Of a stretch of 64,000 bases of DNA, positions 34,148-42,773 are shown one piece after another; position 1 is the first letter of the stretch, and each line of letters opens with the position of its first letter. Under the pieces are notes generated by a model. It saw only the letters and a program-made list of their open reading frames with translations, was not told where the DNA came from and did no database searches. The position numbers and the translations under genes were made by a program. The stretch comes from Collinsella stercoris DSM 13279 (lineage in GTDB: Bacteria > Actinomycetota > Coriobacteriia > Coriobacteriales > Coriobacteriaceae). The DNA lies in contig NZ_CP085935.1 of assembly GCF_020735465.1 (NCBI RefSeq), forward strand, positions 1,612,001 to 1,676,000, given 5' to 3'.

Positions 34148-35443
34148 CTACGCTCCAAGCTCCGTGATGGGTATGACATAGACGCCACTCGGCATTTTCC
34201 ACGTATATGATGCCTTACCGACGAGCACCGCCAAAAACGAAGGGTCTGCATTGCGCGCCGCTGGGTTGCGAGCGATTTTATCCCTCAAGCGTAGCAAGTT
34301 CGCCTCCGCTGCGGGCACCTTTTCTTCGCTCAACTTGACCTCGAATGCCCCCCACCTCCCATCAGGCAGTTCGACAACAATATCCACCTCAAGCCCGTCA
34401 GCGTCGCCGTAATAGGAAACGATGGGATTCGGCATTGTGCCCAATGCGGTGCTGTACACGCGAACGTCACGAAGGCACAGCTCCTCGAATAACGTGCCGA
34501 ATGTCTGTGTCTCGCGTAACAAGCGCTCGGGAGACATTCCCAGCAACGAAGCGGGCAGTGAGGGATCCGTAAACGTGCGCTTTGGCTTTGAGCGAATCCT
34601 GGACTTAGATTTGATAGGAGCGTCCCAGCCGGCCTGGTTTTCTATAAAATACTGATCCTCGAAAAATGAAACGTAGGGTTCGAGCTCACTTTGAAAATAC
34701 GATGCTGCGACACCCGATGGCACAACTCCCTCATGCAAATCGGCGTACATCGTGCGATACGTCAGGGACGTCCCCATGTTTCGCGCCAGCGACGATGCGC
34801 ATCTCCGAGCCATGCGCGAATCAAGTCCGGCCTTTACCGCGCTCACAGAAAATAGTGCATCCAGGTATTGCGCCGCGATATCTCCGACCAGTCCATCATC
34901 GCCCTCGAGCGCCGCGGGCCATCCACCTCGGCAAATCGCATAGGCAAGCTTGCGTACATCAGTCGATGCCACACCGCCAACAAACTGGCCTTCGAACAAT
35001 CCACGAAGAGAGACCGCCCCCGTTGACTCCCCGCTCTCGAATAAACTCATGGTGCGCATGGGGACCGTCGCTATCCTCCCTGCGCCGCTGTGCGAGACTT
35101 TACTCTTATCGACCGTCGAGGAACCCGTCAACAGATACATGCCACGCTTGTTGCCATGCTCGTCTACGCTTCGCCGCACCGCGTCCCAAACTGTCGGAAC
35201 GTCCTGCCATTCATCAATCACATGGGGGAGCTGCCCTTCGAGTGCTAGAGATACGTCAAGCTCCGCCATGCGACGAGTGCCCGCATCGTCCAAATGAGCT
35301 ATGCTCGCCGCCTGTGCCATGCTCGACCATGTTTTCCCGCAGAACTTCGGACCGGCAACCTCCACGGCGCCGAATGCCTTCATCCTCCGTTCGATAATCG
35401 AATCTGTCAGTCGAGGCAAATATCCGGAAGGCTTAAGACCCAT
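34148..35443 (-). CDS. AAA_14 ATPase with C-terminal DUF4143 domain
   Basis: A 431-residue protein with Walker A GPKFCGKT (31-38) and Walker B LPHVIDEWQ (about 72-80). After the ATPase core comes a C-terminal region with EELCLRDVRVYS and VDIVVELPDGRWGAFEVKLSEEK. The latter has the acidic-Q/EVK look of a nuclease-like fold. Members are common, often horizontally moved, and of unknown function. A GGAGGTGAT site lies just upstream of the start. Four CGAG blocks at exact 22-base steps (35493-35562) lie in the promoter. The DNA around the promoter is much more AT-rich than the neighbours, suggesting transfer. Confidence 0.85.
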   Translation of the reverse strand: MGLKPSGYLPRLTDSIIERRMKAFGAVEVAGPKFCGKTWSSMAQAASIAHLDDAGTRRMAELDVSLALEGQLPHVIDEWQDVPTVWDAVRRSVDEHGNKRGMYLLTGSSTVDKSKVSHSGAGRIATVPMRTMSLFESGESTGAVSLRGLFEGQFVGGVASTDVRKLAYAICRGGWPAALEGDDGLVGDIAAQYLDALFSVSAVKAGLDSRMARRCASSLARNMGTSLTYRTMYADLHEGVVPSGVAASYFQSELEPYVSFFEDQYFIENQAGWDAPIKSKSRIRSKPKRTFTDPSLPASLLGMSPERLLRETQTFGTLFEELCLRDVRVYSTALGTMPNPIVSYYGDADGLEVDIVVELPDGRWGAFEVKLSEEKVPAAEANLLRLRDKIARNPAARNADPSFLAVLVGKASYTWKMPSGVYVIPITELGA

Positions 35444-35492
35444 ACATATCACCTCCGCGTGAACGGGCAATGAATTTAGTATAAATAATTTT

Positions 35493-35562
35493 CGAGCGAC
35501 TTTTATCGAATTTTCGAGCCCATTTTTCTGAAAAATCGAGCCATTATTTCTGAATTTTCGAG
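35493..35562 (-). repeat. Three 22-bp direct repeats (iterons) upstream of the AAA ATPase gene
   Basis: The CGAG block occurs at 35493, 35515, 35537 and 35559, exactly 22 bases apart. In gene orientation the unit reads CTCGAAAATTCAGAAA then ATGGG with variation. The spacing equals two helical turns. The array ends 50 bases before the start codon, so it is placed to bind a regulator, perhaps the ATPase itself. Confidence 0.75.
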
Positions 35563-35615
35563 GCACGTCAGTCACGAACGCGCTCAGTTCGCGAAATGAT
35601 TGACCCGCACGGCAA

Positions 35616-35646
35616 GAAGCCCCAGCGCACTTGGCACTGGGGCTTC
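35616..35646 (-). terminator. Hairpin terminator after the DUF4038 hydrolase gene
   Basis: GAAGCCCCAG and CTGGGGCTTC form a perfect 10-bp stem, 45 bases past the hydrolase stop. It separates the hydrolase transcript from the AAA ATPase gene. Confidence 0.65.
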
Positions 35647-35690
35647 ATTACTTCGTTGCGGCATAGACAACTGTCAGACAAGCAAACCGC

Positions 35691-36998
35691 CTAATGCGCG
35701 GCCGGCTTGAGGATCACCAGCGCGTCGTGGCCGAAGGGATGCTGCTCTACGCGCGTCATCCCCGTCTGGGTGTCCACACGCATGGGCAGATGCGCCACGC
35801 GCTTGTCCTCGAGATCGAATGCGACCGCCTCCATATCGGCAAACGACCCATGGAGCTTGAGCGCCGTCGTACGCGGCAGGTAGGCGACCACGCGATCGCC
35901 CACGCGCGCAACGCGGATGGCCTCGCGGGCATCGTCCAGCAGCTCCTGGGCGGGCACGACCGCGTGAAGGCCGCCCTCGGTTAAGGAATTGAGCACGTGG
36001 GGCACCATGCCATAGTCCCACACGCCAGGGAACTGCAGGCACTCCTGCCAACGGAACGGCATGTCGAAGCCCTCGCCCAACACCGATCCCTTGCTCTGTG
36101 CCGTCTGCCAGTTCCATACGCCGTGCGCGCCGTATGTCAGACCCGCCGCGGCGCCCGAGAGGATGCCCGACCAGGCACTTGCACGACAATCCTGGGCCGT
36201 GAAGCGCCAGTACACGTTGCGGCTCGCGCCCATCTGCTCGTAGCAGGGCTCTGAATTCAGCAGGGGCTTTTGGGGATAGCTCGCACGGAAATCCTCGGGG
36301 AGCTTCCACGCCTCGCTCTGACCCTCGTAATTATGGCCGGGCTGGTACATGTAGAAGTCCAAACGATCGATGAACCGCTCGGGAATCGTGCGGTTGGCAC
36401 GGTTGATGTGCATGCACCGAAGGGCGTTCGGCGCCAGCTCGCACACGGCGGAAAGGCCCTCCTCATAATAGCGAATCGCCTCGTCCGACTTGAAATCGGT
36501 ATCGCCCGTAACCACGTAGACGGGATCGAACTCGCCAAGATGCCTCACGACGCGCTCGATATGGGAGCGGATCTCGTCGAGCGGCATGACGGGCGCGCCG
36601 AGCTTCTGCGCGATCATCGACCCCCACGTACCCGGGATGTAGTTGCACCACAGCAAGACGAGCGCCGGGCGGATACCATGCTCGACCGCCATCCGGCACA
36701 TCTCTCGCGCGCGCTCCCAATACGCCTCGTTGGGGGCAGACCAGTCGAACACCGTCCCGTCCTCGCTGGCGTACGGGTAGATGCCGAGGTCCGGGCGGCA
36801 GCGATCCCACTGCGGAAGCGTATTGATCTGCAGCACGTTGATGCCCTGCTCCGCGCGACGCGCGAGGTAGTACTCCCAATCGGACAGCTCGATGCTGGTG
36901 AAGGCGCCCCAGCACGTATCCGCCAGCCAGAACCATGGCCTCCCGTCGAGCGTGAAGCCGTCCTTGCGGTCATTCACCGCGAGCTTGCCAAGTCCCAT
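35691..36998 (-). CDS. DUF4038-family glycoside hydrolase (GH140-like)
   Basis: A 435-residue cytoplasmic enzyme with a TIM-barrel of DUF4038 type. It starts with FTLDGRPWFWLADTCWGAF and continues through YYLARRAEQGINVLQINTLPQW and YVVTGDTDF, with LLNSEPCYE carrying a probable catalytic glutamate. A C-terminal beta domain follows the barrel. GH140, built on the same domain, includes plant-pectin apiosidases, so cleavage of apiosyl or similar side-chain sugars is possible but not proven. It lies downstream of a PTS gene on the same strand, with a terminator between. The tail of a near-identical paralogue survives at 29103-29165. Confidence 0.8.
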   Translation of the reverse strand: MGLGKLAVNDRKDGFTLDGRPWFWLADTCWGAFTSIELSDWEYYLARRAEQGINVLQINTLPQWDRCRPDLGIYPYASEDGTVFDWSAPNEAYWERAREMCRMAVEHGIRPALVLLWCNYIPGTWGSMIAQKLGAPVMPLDEIRSHIERVVRHLGEFDPVYVVTGDTDFKSDEAIRYYEEGLSAVCELAPNALRCMHINRANRTIPERFIDRLDFYMYQPGHNYEGQSEAWKLPEDFRASYPQKPLLNSEPCYEQMGASRNVYWRFTAQDCRASAWSGILSGAAAGLTYGAHGVWNWQTAQSKGSVLGEGFDMPFRWQECLQFPGVWDYGMVPHVLNSLTEGGLHAVVPAQELLDDAREAIRVARVGDRVVAYLPRTTALKLHGSFADMEAVAFDLEDKRVAHLPMRVDTQTGMTRVEQHPFGHDALVILKPAAH

Positions 36999-37065
36999 GC
37001 GATTCCCTTCTCTTCTCGACCCGTGCCCGAAGTCGAATTATCGGATAGCAGATTCGATAACGAAA

Positions 37066-37093
37066 GCCCCGCCGGGCGGATGCCGAGCGGGGC
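37066..37093 (-). terminator. Terminator after PTS gene 1
   Basis: GCCCCGC and GCGGGGC form a stem. On the minus strand it is followed by CTTTCGTT. It sits 60 bases after the PTS stop and 70 bases before the hydrolase start, so the hydrolase may depend on read-through or its own promoter. Confidence 0.6.
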
Positions 37094-37156
37094 CCTGAGT
37101 CAATGTAGGCGAGCGGCGGGGGCCATCTCAGCCTACTCAGATATGCGCGTTACACG

Positions 37157-38605
37157 CTAGGCGAGAGCCGGAGCCTCTTCCTCGTCCATCTCGGCGAGCT
37201 CCTCCTTGGAGAAGCCGGTCGCGAACACCACGACGGCGGCGATGACGAAGGAGATTGCCATGCCGACGATCGCCCACACGGTGTTCATCTGACCGCCCTG
37301 CAGGTAGTTGGTAAACACCAGGAAGTTAGAGGCACCACCGGCCAGGTAGTAGGTGACGCCCATGAGGCCGGAGAAGACGGCGCCGATGGAACCGCCGATG
37401 AACATGCCGAGCATGGTGCGACGGAAGCGCATGAGGATGCCGAAAAGCGCGGGCTCAGTCACGCCGCCGGCGATGGCGGAGATCACGTAGCCGAGAGCGA
37501 GACCCTTCTCGTTCTTGTTCTTCATCTTGAGGAAGGCGCCGAAAGCGCAGCCCCAGACGGCGGCCATGGCGCAGTTGGTGGACACGAAGACGAACGGGTC
37601 GTAGCCGGCGGCGATGATCTGGACCTGGGCGAGCAGAATGACGGGCATGTGCATGCCGGCGACGACGAACAGCTGCCAGAAGGCGCCGAGGATCGCCATG
37701 ACGAACAGGACGCCGATCTGGCCGGCATCGGACACGGCGAACAGCGCATTGGCGATGACGTTACCGATGAGGTTGCCCAGCGGGGCAAGGGCGATGAAGG
37801 CGATCGGAATGGTGACGATCATGGTGCAGAAGGGCGTGAAGACGGTCGAGAGGACATCGGGCATGACCTTCTTGAAGAACTTCTCGACGAAATAGAGAAC
37901 CGGAACCGACAGGATGATCGGCAGCACGGACTGCTGGTAGTTCGCCGCGGCGATCTGAATGCCGTACACGGAGATGATTCCGCTTCCGCCTTCAGCGGCA
38001 GCGCTCACGACGGAGGGCGCCATCAGGGCACCGCCGAGCAGCATGCCGAGCACCGGACTTGCGCCGAGCTTCTTGGCAGCGGCGTAGCCGAGGTAGATCG
38101 GGATGAAGGTGAACGTCGCCTCGTACAGGGTGGTATAGAGGAAGGTGTACGTCGGGTCGGTATCGGACAGCAGGCCGATCATGGTCGGCCCGAGAACGGC
38201 GGCGATGGTGCGGAAGAGACCGCCGGCCATCAGCAGCGGGATGAGCTGGGTCATGGAGCCGGACAGGTAGTCGAGGATGATGTTCGAGAGCTGCTTGAGC
38301 TCGAATTTCTCCTTGGGCGCATCGAGGTTCTCGTTCACGACGGCACCCTGCTTGACGCCGGACATGGCCACGAACTCATCGAGCACCTTGGGCACGTTCT
38401 GGCCGATGATGACCTGCAGTTGGCTGCCGGAGAACTGGCAACCGAGCACGCCCTTGACCTTCTTGATCTTCTCGACATCCGCCTTGGCGTTGTCCTTGAG
38501 CGTAAGGCGCAGGCGCGTCATGCAGTTGGTGGCCACCTGCACGTTCTCGGCTCCTCCTACGAGTGCGAGGACATCGGTGGCAATCTGCTTGTTGTCTACT
38601 GCCAT
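37157..38605 (-). CDS. PTS transporter subunit EIIBC, glucoside type (system 1)
   Basis: A 482-residue membrane protein that imports and phosphorylates a glucoside. The N-terminal IIB domain has the phosphocysteine C28 in ATNCMTRLRL. The IIC domain (about 105-460) has roughly ten membrane segments with GGALMAPSVV and AGGVTEPALFGI. No IIA domain is fused or encoded nearby, so a general glucose-type IIA must serve. Its promoter faces the esterase gene across a region with several GTGAACG-type repeats. The likely metabolic partner is the DUF4038 hydrolase just downstream. Confidence 0.92.
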   Translation of the reverse strand: MAVDNKQIATDVLALVGGAENVQVATNCMTRLRLTLKDNAKADVEKIKKVKGVLGCQFSGSQLQVIIGQNVPKVLDEFVAMSGVKQGAVVNENLDAPKEKFELKQLSNIILDYLSGSMTQLIPLLMAGGLFRTIAAVLGPTMIGLLSDTDPTYTFLYTTLYEATFTFIPIYLGYAAAKKLGASPVLGMLLGGALMAPSVVSAAAEGGSGIISVYGIQIAAANYQQSVLPIILSVPVLYFVEKFFKKVMPDVLSTVFTPFCTMIVTIPIAFIALAPLGNLIGNVIANALFAVSDAGQIGVLFVMAILGAFWQLFVVAGMHMPVILLAQVQIIAAGYDPFVFVSTNCAMAAVWGCAFGAFLKMKNKNEKGLALGYVISAIAGGVTEPALFGILMRFRRTMLGMFIGGSIGAVFSGLMGVTYYLAGGASNFLVFTNYLQGGQMNTVWAIVGMAISFVIAAVVVFATGFSKEELAEMDEEEAPALA

Positions 38606-39009
38606 GGGACCCCTCCCCAAATTCCATGCGACCTCTCGGTCGATTCTCGCCCGCCTGGCTATAACCCCTTACGGCCCCGGCGGGCGCCTACCAGTACAGC
38701 AAACGACGCTCAACCGACTTTCATTGGCTAAACGTTATGTTTACTGAACGTTTACGTATTTCATTATGCATAATATCAATCTTTATCACCTATTTTAACG
38801 GTGAACGGTAGTAAACAGAAGGTGAACGTTATGGGGTTGAGTCCCCATCATATGCCAAGTTCTGAACTACCGGCCAATTTACCTGCTATTTTATCAACCT
38901 GACTTGTTTGCCTCCATTCAAACACCGTTGGCCGAGATTGCCTCAACAGGATATCGATATCGTTCTATACTAAACATGTTTAGGTTATGTCTATCAAGAA
39001 GGAGCACGA
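38606..39009. promoter_or_regulatory. Divergent control region with repeated GTGAACG motifs
   Basis: About 400 bases without a gene separate PTS gene 1 and the esterase gene. Related 10-12-base motifs occur at 38729 (TAAACGTTATG), 38743 (ACTGAACGTTTACG), 38801 (GTGAACGGTAG) and 38822 (GTGAACGTTATG). A separate perfect palindrome, CTAAACATGTTTAG, lies at 38970-38983 close to the esterase start. Confidence 0.55.
38970..38983 (+). promoter_or_regulatory. 14-bp LacI-type palindrome before the esterase gene
   Basis: CTAAACATGTTTAG is a perfect palindrome 26 bases upstream of the esterase ATG. It resembles CTAAACAAATGTTTTA at 56036-56051, in front of the lacI gene at 55005-56018, which suggests one regulator for both places. 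Confidence 0.6.
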
Positions 39010-40344
39010 ATGACTTCCCTCACGTACGCAACCGTGACGACCCTGGGCGACTTCGGCCCCTGGATCTCCAAGATCATCCTCGACCTTCCGCATGACGTGC
39101 GCGCCGGCGACATCGCGCCCGACGCGTTCAGCGCCTTCTGCGCGCGGCGTAGGCGCGATGGGACCATCGTGATGCTCAAGGAAAAGGGCTCCCGCGTCTC
39201 CCTCCCCTCTCAGGGCTACATCGGCATCATCGACGCGTATCCCTGCGATGAGCAGGGTCACCGCCTCGCCGCGAGCTCGCACGTGGCACTTGAGACGAGC
39301 GAGGAGCGTCTCACCAAACGCATCGAGGGCGGCGTCCTCGGCTCCCAATACGTCGATTGCGACATCACGGTGACGCAGGTGCGCGAGATCTCCGTCGTCG
39401 ACGGCCCCGTTCCGCTGTCCGGACTGGTCTTCGATGAGCTCCGCGCATCCCTTTGCCCCGCGCTCGAACGCTGGAATGTCGGCGAGATGGCGGAGCCGAT
39501 CGACGGCGTCAGCCTCAAATACGGGTATTTCGAGCCTGATTTCTCGCCCACGGACCCCGCCCTCGCAGGCCCGTTTGCCAAACCCGCGCCCAAGCCCCAA
39601 AAGGCCGCGCTCCTCGTTTATCTGCATGGCGCCGGCGAGGGCGTAGGCGAGGCGACTTGGGAGGGGCCCGAACGCGCCTACACGGGCAACCGCGTGACCT
39701 CCCTCTCTCAGAACCCCATCCAAAGGTATTTCGATGGCGCCGCATGGGTGCTCGTGCCGCAGTGCCCCACGTTCTGGATGGATGACGGCGTGGAGCAGCT
39801 CGGCCATTCCAACAGGAGCATCTACACCGCAGCCCTCAAGGCGCTCATTGACGAGTTTGTCGCCGAACATACCGATCAGATCGACGCGAGCCGCATCGTA
39901 ATCGCCGGCCTATCCAACGGCGGGTTTATGACGGTACGCATGTGCCTCGACTACCCCGACTTCTTCGCCGCGGGTATTCCATGCTGCGCGCCGTTCTTCA
40001 CCGAGAACCAGACACCCGAAGTAATCAAGGCGCTCGGCCAAACGCCGCTGTGGTTCATCCACTCCAAGGGCGATGAGCTCGTCGATCCGCTCGACACCGC
40101 ACTGCCGCTTTACCACAAGCTTGCGGAAGCCGGAGCCGAGGTTCACATGACCTACTTCGACCACGTGGAGGATCTCACCGGCCGCTATCGCGAGGCAGAC
40201 GGAACGCCCAAAAAGACGTTCAACCATGGCGTGTGGATCCACCAGTTCAACGACTTCTGCCGCACTGATCTCGATGGTCGCAACGTACTCGTTGACGGCG
40301 AGCCTGTGAGCTGCTGGGAGTGGGCCGCCGCGCAGAGGCGCTAA
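39010..40344 (+). CDS. Alpha/beta-hydrolase esterase
   Basis: A 444-residue protein. The first 195 residues form an unrecognised N-terminal domain. The rest is an alpha/beta-hydrolase of the prolyl-oligopeptidase or PHB-depolymerase-like esterase kind. The oxyanion segment LLVYLHGAGEG is followed by the nucleophile serine in VIAGLSNGGFMTV, then LWFIHSKGDELVDP (acid) and a later histidine (HMTYFDHVED or FNHGVW). No signal peptide is seen, so it probably removes acyl groups from imported glycosides. Start follows AAGAAGGAG. The DUF1593 gene follows after 72 bases on the same strand. Confidence 0.82.
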   Translation: MTSLTYATVTTLGDFGPWISKIILDLPHDVRAGDIAPDAFSAFCARRRRDGTIVMLKEKGSRVSLPSQGYIGIIDAYPCDEQGHRLAASSHVALETSEERLTKRIEGGVLGSQYVDCDITVTQVREISVVDGPVPLSGLVFDELRASLCPALERWNVGEMAEPIDGVSLKYGYFEPDFSPTDPALAGPFAKPAPKPQKAALLVYLHGAGEGVGEATWEGPERAYTGNRVTSLSQNPIQRYFDGAAWVLVPQCPTFWMDDGVEQLGHSNRSIYTAALKALIDEFVAEHTDQIDASRIVIAGLSNGGFMTVRMCLDYPDFFAAGIPCCAPFFTENQTPEVIKALGQTPLWFIHSKGDELVDPLDTALPLYHKLAEAGAEVHMTYFDHVEDLTGRYREADGTPKKTFNHGVWIHQFNDFCRTDLDGRNVLVDGEPVSCWEWAAAQRR

Positions 40345-40416
40345 GCCAACGAGCATCGCAGAGGCGAGACGCTCTCATTGCGCAACCAAGGGCCGCCACC
40401 GAACGAAAGGAGCATC

Positions 40417-41931
40417 GTGCAGGAAAGACAACGCGTCATCATCACGACGGACATGGAAGTCGACGACATGAACTCGATCATCCATCTCGCGCTGTACCTC
40501 AACCACATCGACCTCGAGGCAATCGTCTACACGGCGTCGCAGTACCACTTTCAAGGCGATGGCATCCACACGTTAGGCGAGGTCAACCCCCATTGGCGCA
40601 CCAAAGGTGTGCGCTCGTACGAGTGCGCCGTGGTGCCGCGCGAGCCCGATCCCGAAGCGGGAGCTCTCCGCCGGTACCGCCCCTTCCCCGAGCGCTGGAT
40701 CGAGAACCTGTGGGAGCGCGAGTACGCTCAGGCATACCCCAATCTGCAAGCAAACGCGCAGGTCGCCGGAGAGCCGGCATTCCCCACGCCCGAGGAGCTC
40801 ATCGCGCGCACATATGTCGGAAACGTAGCCTTTGAGGGCGACGTGCGCGAAGACACACCCGGATCCGACGCAATCAAACGCGCAATCATGGACGACGACC
40901 CACGCACACTGTGGCTGCTCAGCTGGGGCGGGATGAACACCATCGTCCGTGCGCTCATGAGCATCGCCGCAGAATACGTGGAGACGCCCCTCTGGGAAGA
41001 CGTGCGCGAGCGCGTGTATACCAAAGTCCGCGTATTGGGCGTCATGGACGGCGTAGGCCAGGACAACTCGTGGAAGGACTACGGCGAGCCGCTGTTCCCC
41101 AAGCTCCAGCTTCTGCGCACCCCGTTTCCCTACGGCCGCTACGTCGATGCCAAATCCGCGCAACCCGACTCCATCGAGCTCTTCCGCGCCCCATGGCCCG
41201 CGCAAAACCTCATTGAGGGCAATGGCCCCCTCATGGAGCGTTACATGCTCTACGGCGATGGCAAAATCTACGAGAACGAGCCAGATCGATTCCAATTTGG
41301 AATACACGCCACCTTGGACTGGGGCTGGCCCGGTGTGGAGCCCATGCGGTTCGAGCGCGGCGATTTCATGGCCGAAGGCGATTCGACAACCTACATCCCA
41401 CTGCTCGACTTTGGCTTGCGCGGCGCCGGCGACCCTTCCTTCGATACGGTTCTCGGGCCGACGTTCCGCGATGGCGACACGCCCAGTGTCGAGGGCGCAC
41501 CTATGGGATTGGACTCCCTGGGTAAACCGGCAAATCATAACGTCAACCCGTTTCTCCGCGCCTACCAGGAGGATTTTGCCGCACGGGCGCAATGGTGCGC
41601 GCACAAACCCGAGGAATGCTCGCACCCCGCTCGCATCGAGAACGCCACCGCAGACTGCGAGGCGAGCGCAGGCGAGCGTATCGAGCTCAAGGCACAGGTG
41701 ATCGACCCCGATGGCGCCGGCTTCGATGCAACATGGACTGTTTCGCCTCACTCTAGCAGCTATCGAGAGGTCGAGGACCTCGCAAGTTGGTGTGTTCGCA
41801 GAGTCCAGGGCACGTTCACCGTACCCGCCGACGCCCAAACAGGCGACCGATTCGTCCTCACCCTCTCGGTAAAGACCCGCGGAAAACGCCCCTGCACGCG
41901 CTATTCGCAGGTCGCCGTGACGGTTCGATAG
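40417..41931 (+). CDS. DUF1593 nucleoside-hydrolase-like protein
   Basis: A 504-residue protein whose N-terminal part (about 1-315) matches DUF1593, a branch of the nucleoside-hydrolase fold. The acidic motif TTDMEVDDMNS at the N-terminus corresponds to the calcium-binding DxDxxxDD of that fold. LLSWGGMNTIVRAL is also conserved. The C-terminal part (about 405-504) is a beta-sandwich with PDGAGFDATWTVSP. It probably cleaves an N- or O-glycosidic bond of a furanoside-like substrate, but the activity is unproven. GTG at 40417 is chosen because GAAAGGAG lies 7 bases upstream. It is co-directional with the esterase gene. Confidence 0.8.
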   Translation: MQERQRVIITTDMEVDDMNSIIHLALYLNHIDLEAIVYTASQYHFQGDGIHTLGEVNPHWRTKGVRSYECAVVPREPDPEAGALRRYRPFPERWIENLWEREYAQAYPNLQANAQVAGEPAFPTPEELIARTYVGNVAFEGDVREDTPGSDAIKRAIMDDDPRTLWLLSWGGMNTIVRALMSIAAEYVETPLWEDVRERVYTKVRVLGVMDGVGQDNSWKDYGEPLFPKLQLLRTPFPYGRYVDAKSAQPDSIELFRAPWPAQNLIEGNGPLMERYMLYGDGKIYENEPDRFQFGIHATLDWGWPGVEPMRFERGDFMAEGDSTTYIPLLDFGLRGAGDPSFDTVLGPTFRDGDTPSVEGAPMGLDSLGKPANHNVNPFLRAYQEDFAARAQWCAHKPEECSHPARIENATADCEASAGERIELKAQVIDPDGAGFDATWTVSPHSSSYREVEDLASWCVRRVQGTFTVPADAQTGDRFVLTLSVKTRGKRPCTRYSQVAVTVR

Positions 41932-41933
41932 GA

Positions 41934-42626
41934 ACCTCGAAAAAGCGCTTGGCCGGAGGGCCTTTGAAAACAATGGCCTGTCATTTGATCGCATTACGCT
42001 CAAAAATCTCGGCATCATCGGCGTGGACGGCTTCTACACCAACTTGGGATTACTGATATCCGACCAAAATCCCTATTCGCTACGATGCGCGTCCTTCAAT
42101 AACGATGCCATGACCGAATTGATCAACCGCCTCGATTGCACAGGATCGATCTTCAAGCAAACTGAAGAGGCGGAGGCGTTTCTCAGTGTTACAAACGCCC
42201 TGCTGCGCCAACTGTTCTACCGCTTGGATATCGTGGAGGCCATCGGCGCGGGGCTTAAACGCATATACGAGCTGTACGAAGAGGAAGAACTCACCCCCAC
42301 CGTCAAATCGACGGGCAATTGGTTCTGTCTCTCGCTGCCCAATATCAACACCACGCGTAACCCGCACCTCTCGGTCAGGCACAATGATGGGCGAACCTGA
42401 GGGGGGGGAATACCAGGACTACGAGAAGCTCGACGATGGCGGCATGCTCCCACCCGAAGTCGCTCGGGCGTTTGCGTCCATACGTCTTGAGCATGAGAAG
42501 GCCGAAGAGGCCCTTGGGGTCGGACGCGATGTGACCCTCAAGGTGATCAACGGCATGATTGAAGATGGCGAGGTCATCAAGGAGGGCAAGGCGCGCGCCA
42601 CCCGCTATCGCGTGGCGCGCGCCTAA
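41934..42626 (+). pseudogene. Remnant of an AlbA/Schlafen-type ATP-binding (RecG-like) regulator gene
   Basis: One frame reads from about 41934 to 42400 and carries NLGIIGVDGFYTNLGLLISDQNPYSLRCASF and IVEAIGAGLKRIYELY. These segments are typical of the middle of AlbA_2-domain ATP-binding proteins. A second frame (about 42384-42626) carries a winged-helix-like C-terminus ending RATRYRVARA. The N-terminal AlbA domain is missing and the two frames are out of register, so the gene is broken. A run of eight G at 42401-42408 lies just after the first frame's stop. It directly abuts the DUF1593 gene. Confidence 0.7.
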
Positions 42627-42687
42627 GATGAGCACGAGCTCACCGTAAAACGTAGGTTGGACCACACCGACAGATGCATGACAAAAA

Positions 42688-42717
42688 CCCGCGCCCCACT
42701 CGAGAGAGAGGCGCGGG
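42688..42717 (-). terminator. Terminator of the GH1/ChbG/PTS operon
   Basis: CCCGCGCC and GGCGCGGG form an 8-bp GC stem followed on the minus strand by TTTTTGTC. It sits 57 bases beyond the stop of PTS gene 2. Confidence 0.85.
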
Positions 42718-42773
42718 CTATTTCAGGCTGCATCAATCATGGAGTTTCCCTCTAAAGGAGCAAGGGCTCAATG

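Noticed and set aside
42401..42408. Phase-variable G8 tract
   Set aside because: The first frame has already stopped before the tract, so changes in its length would not restore a complete gene.
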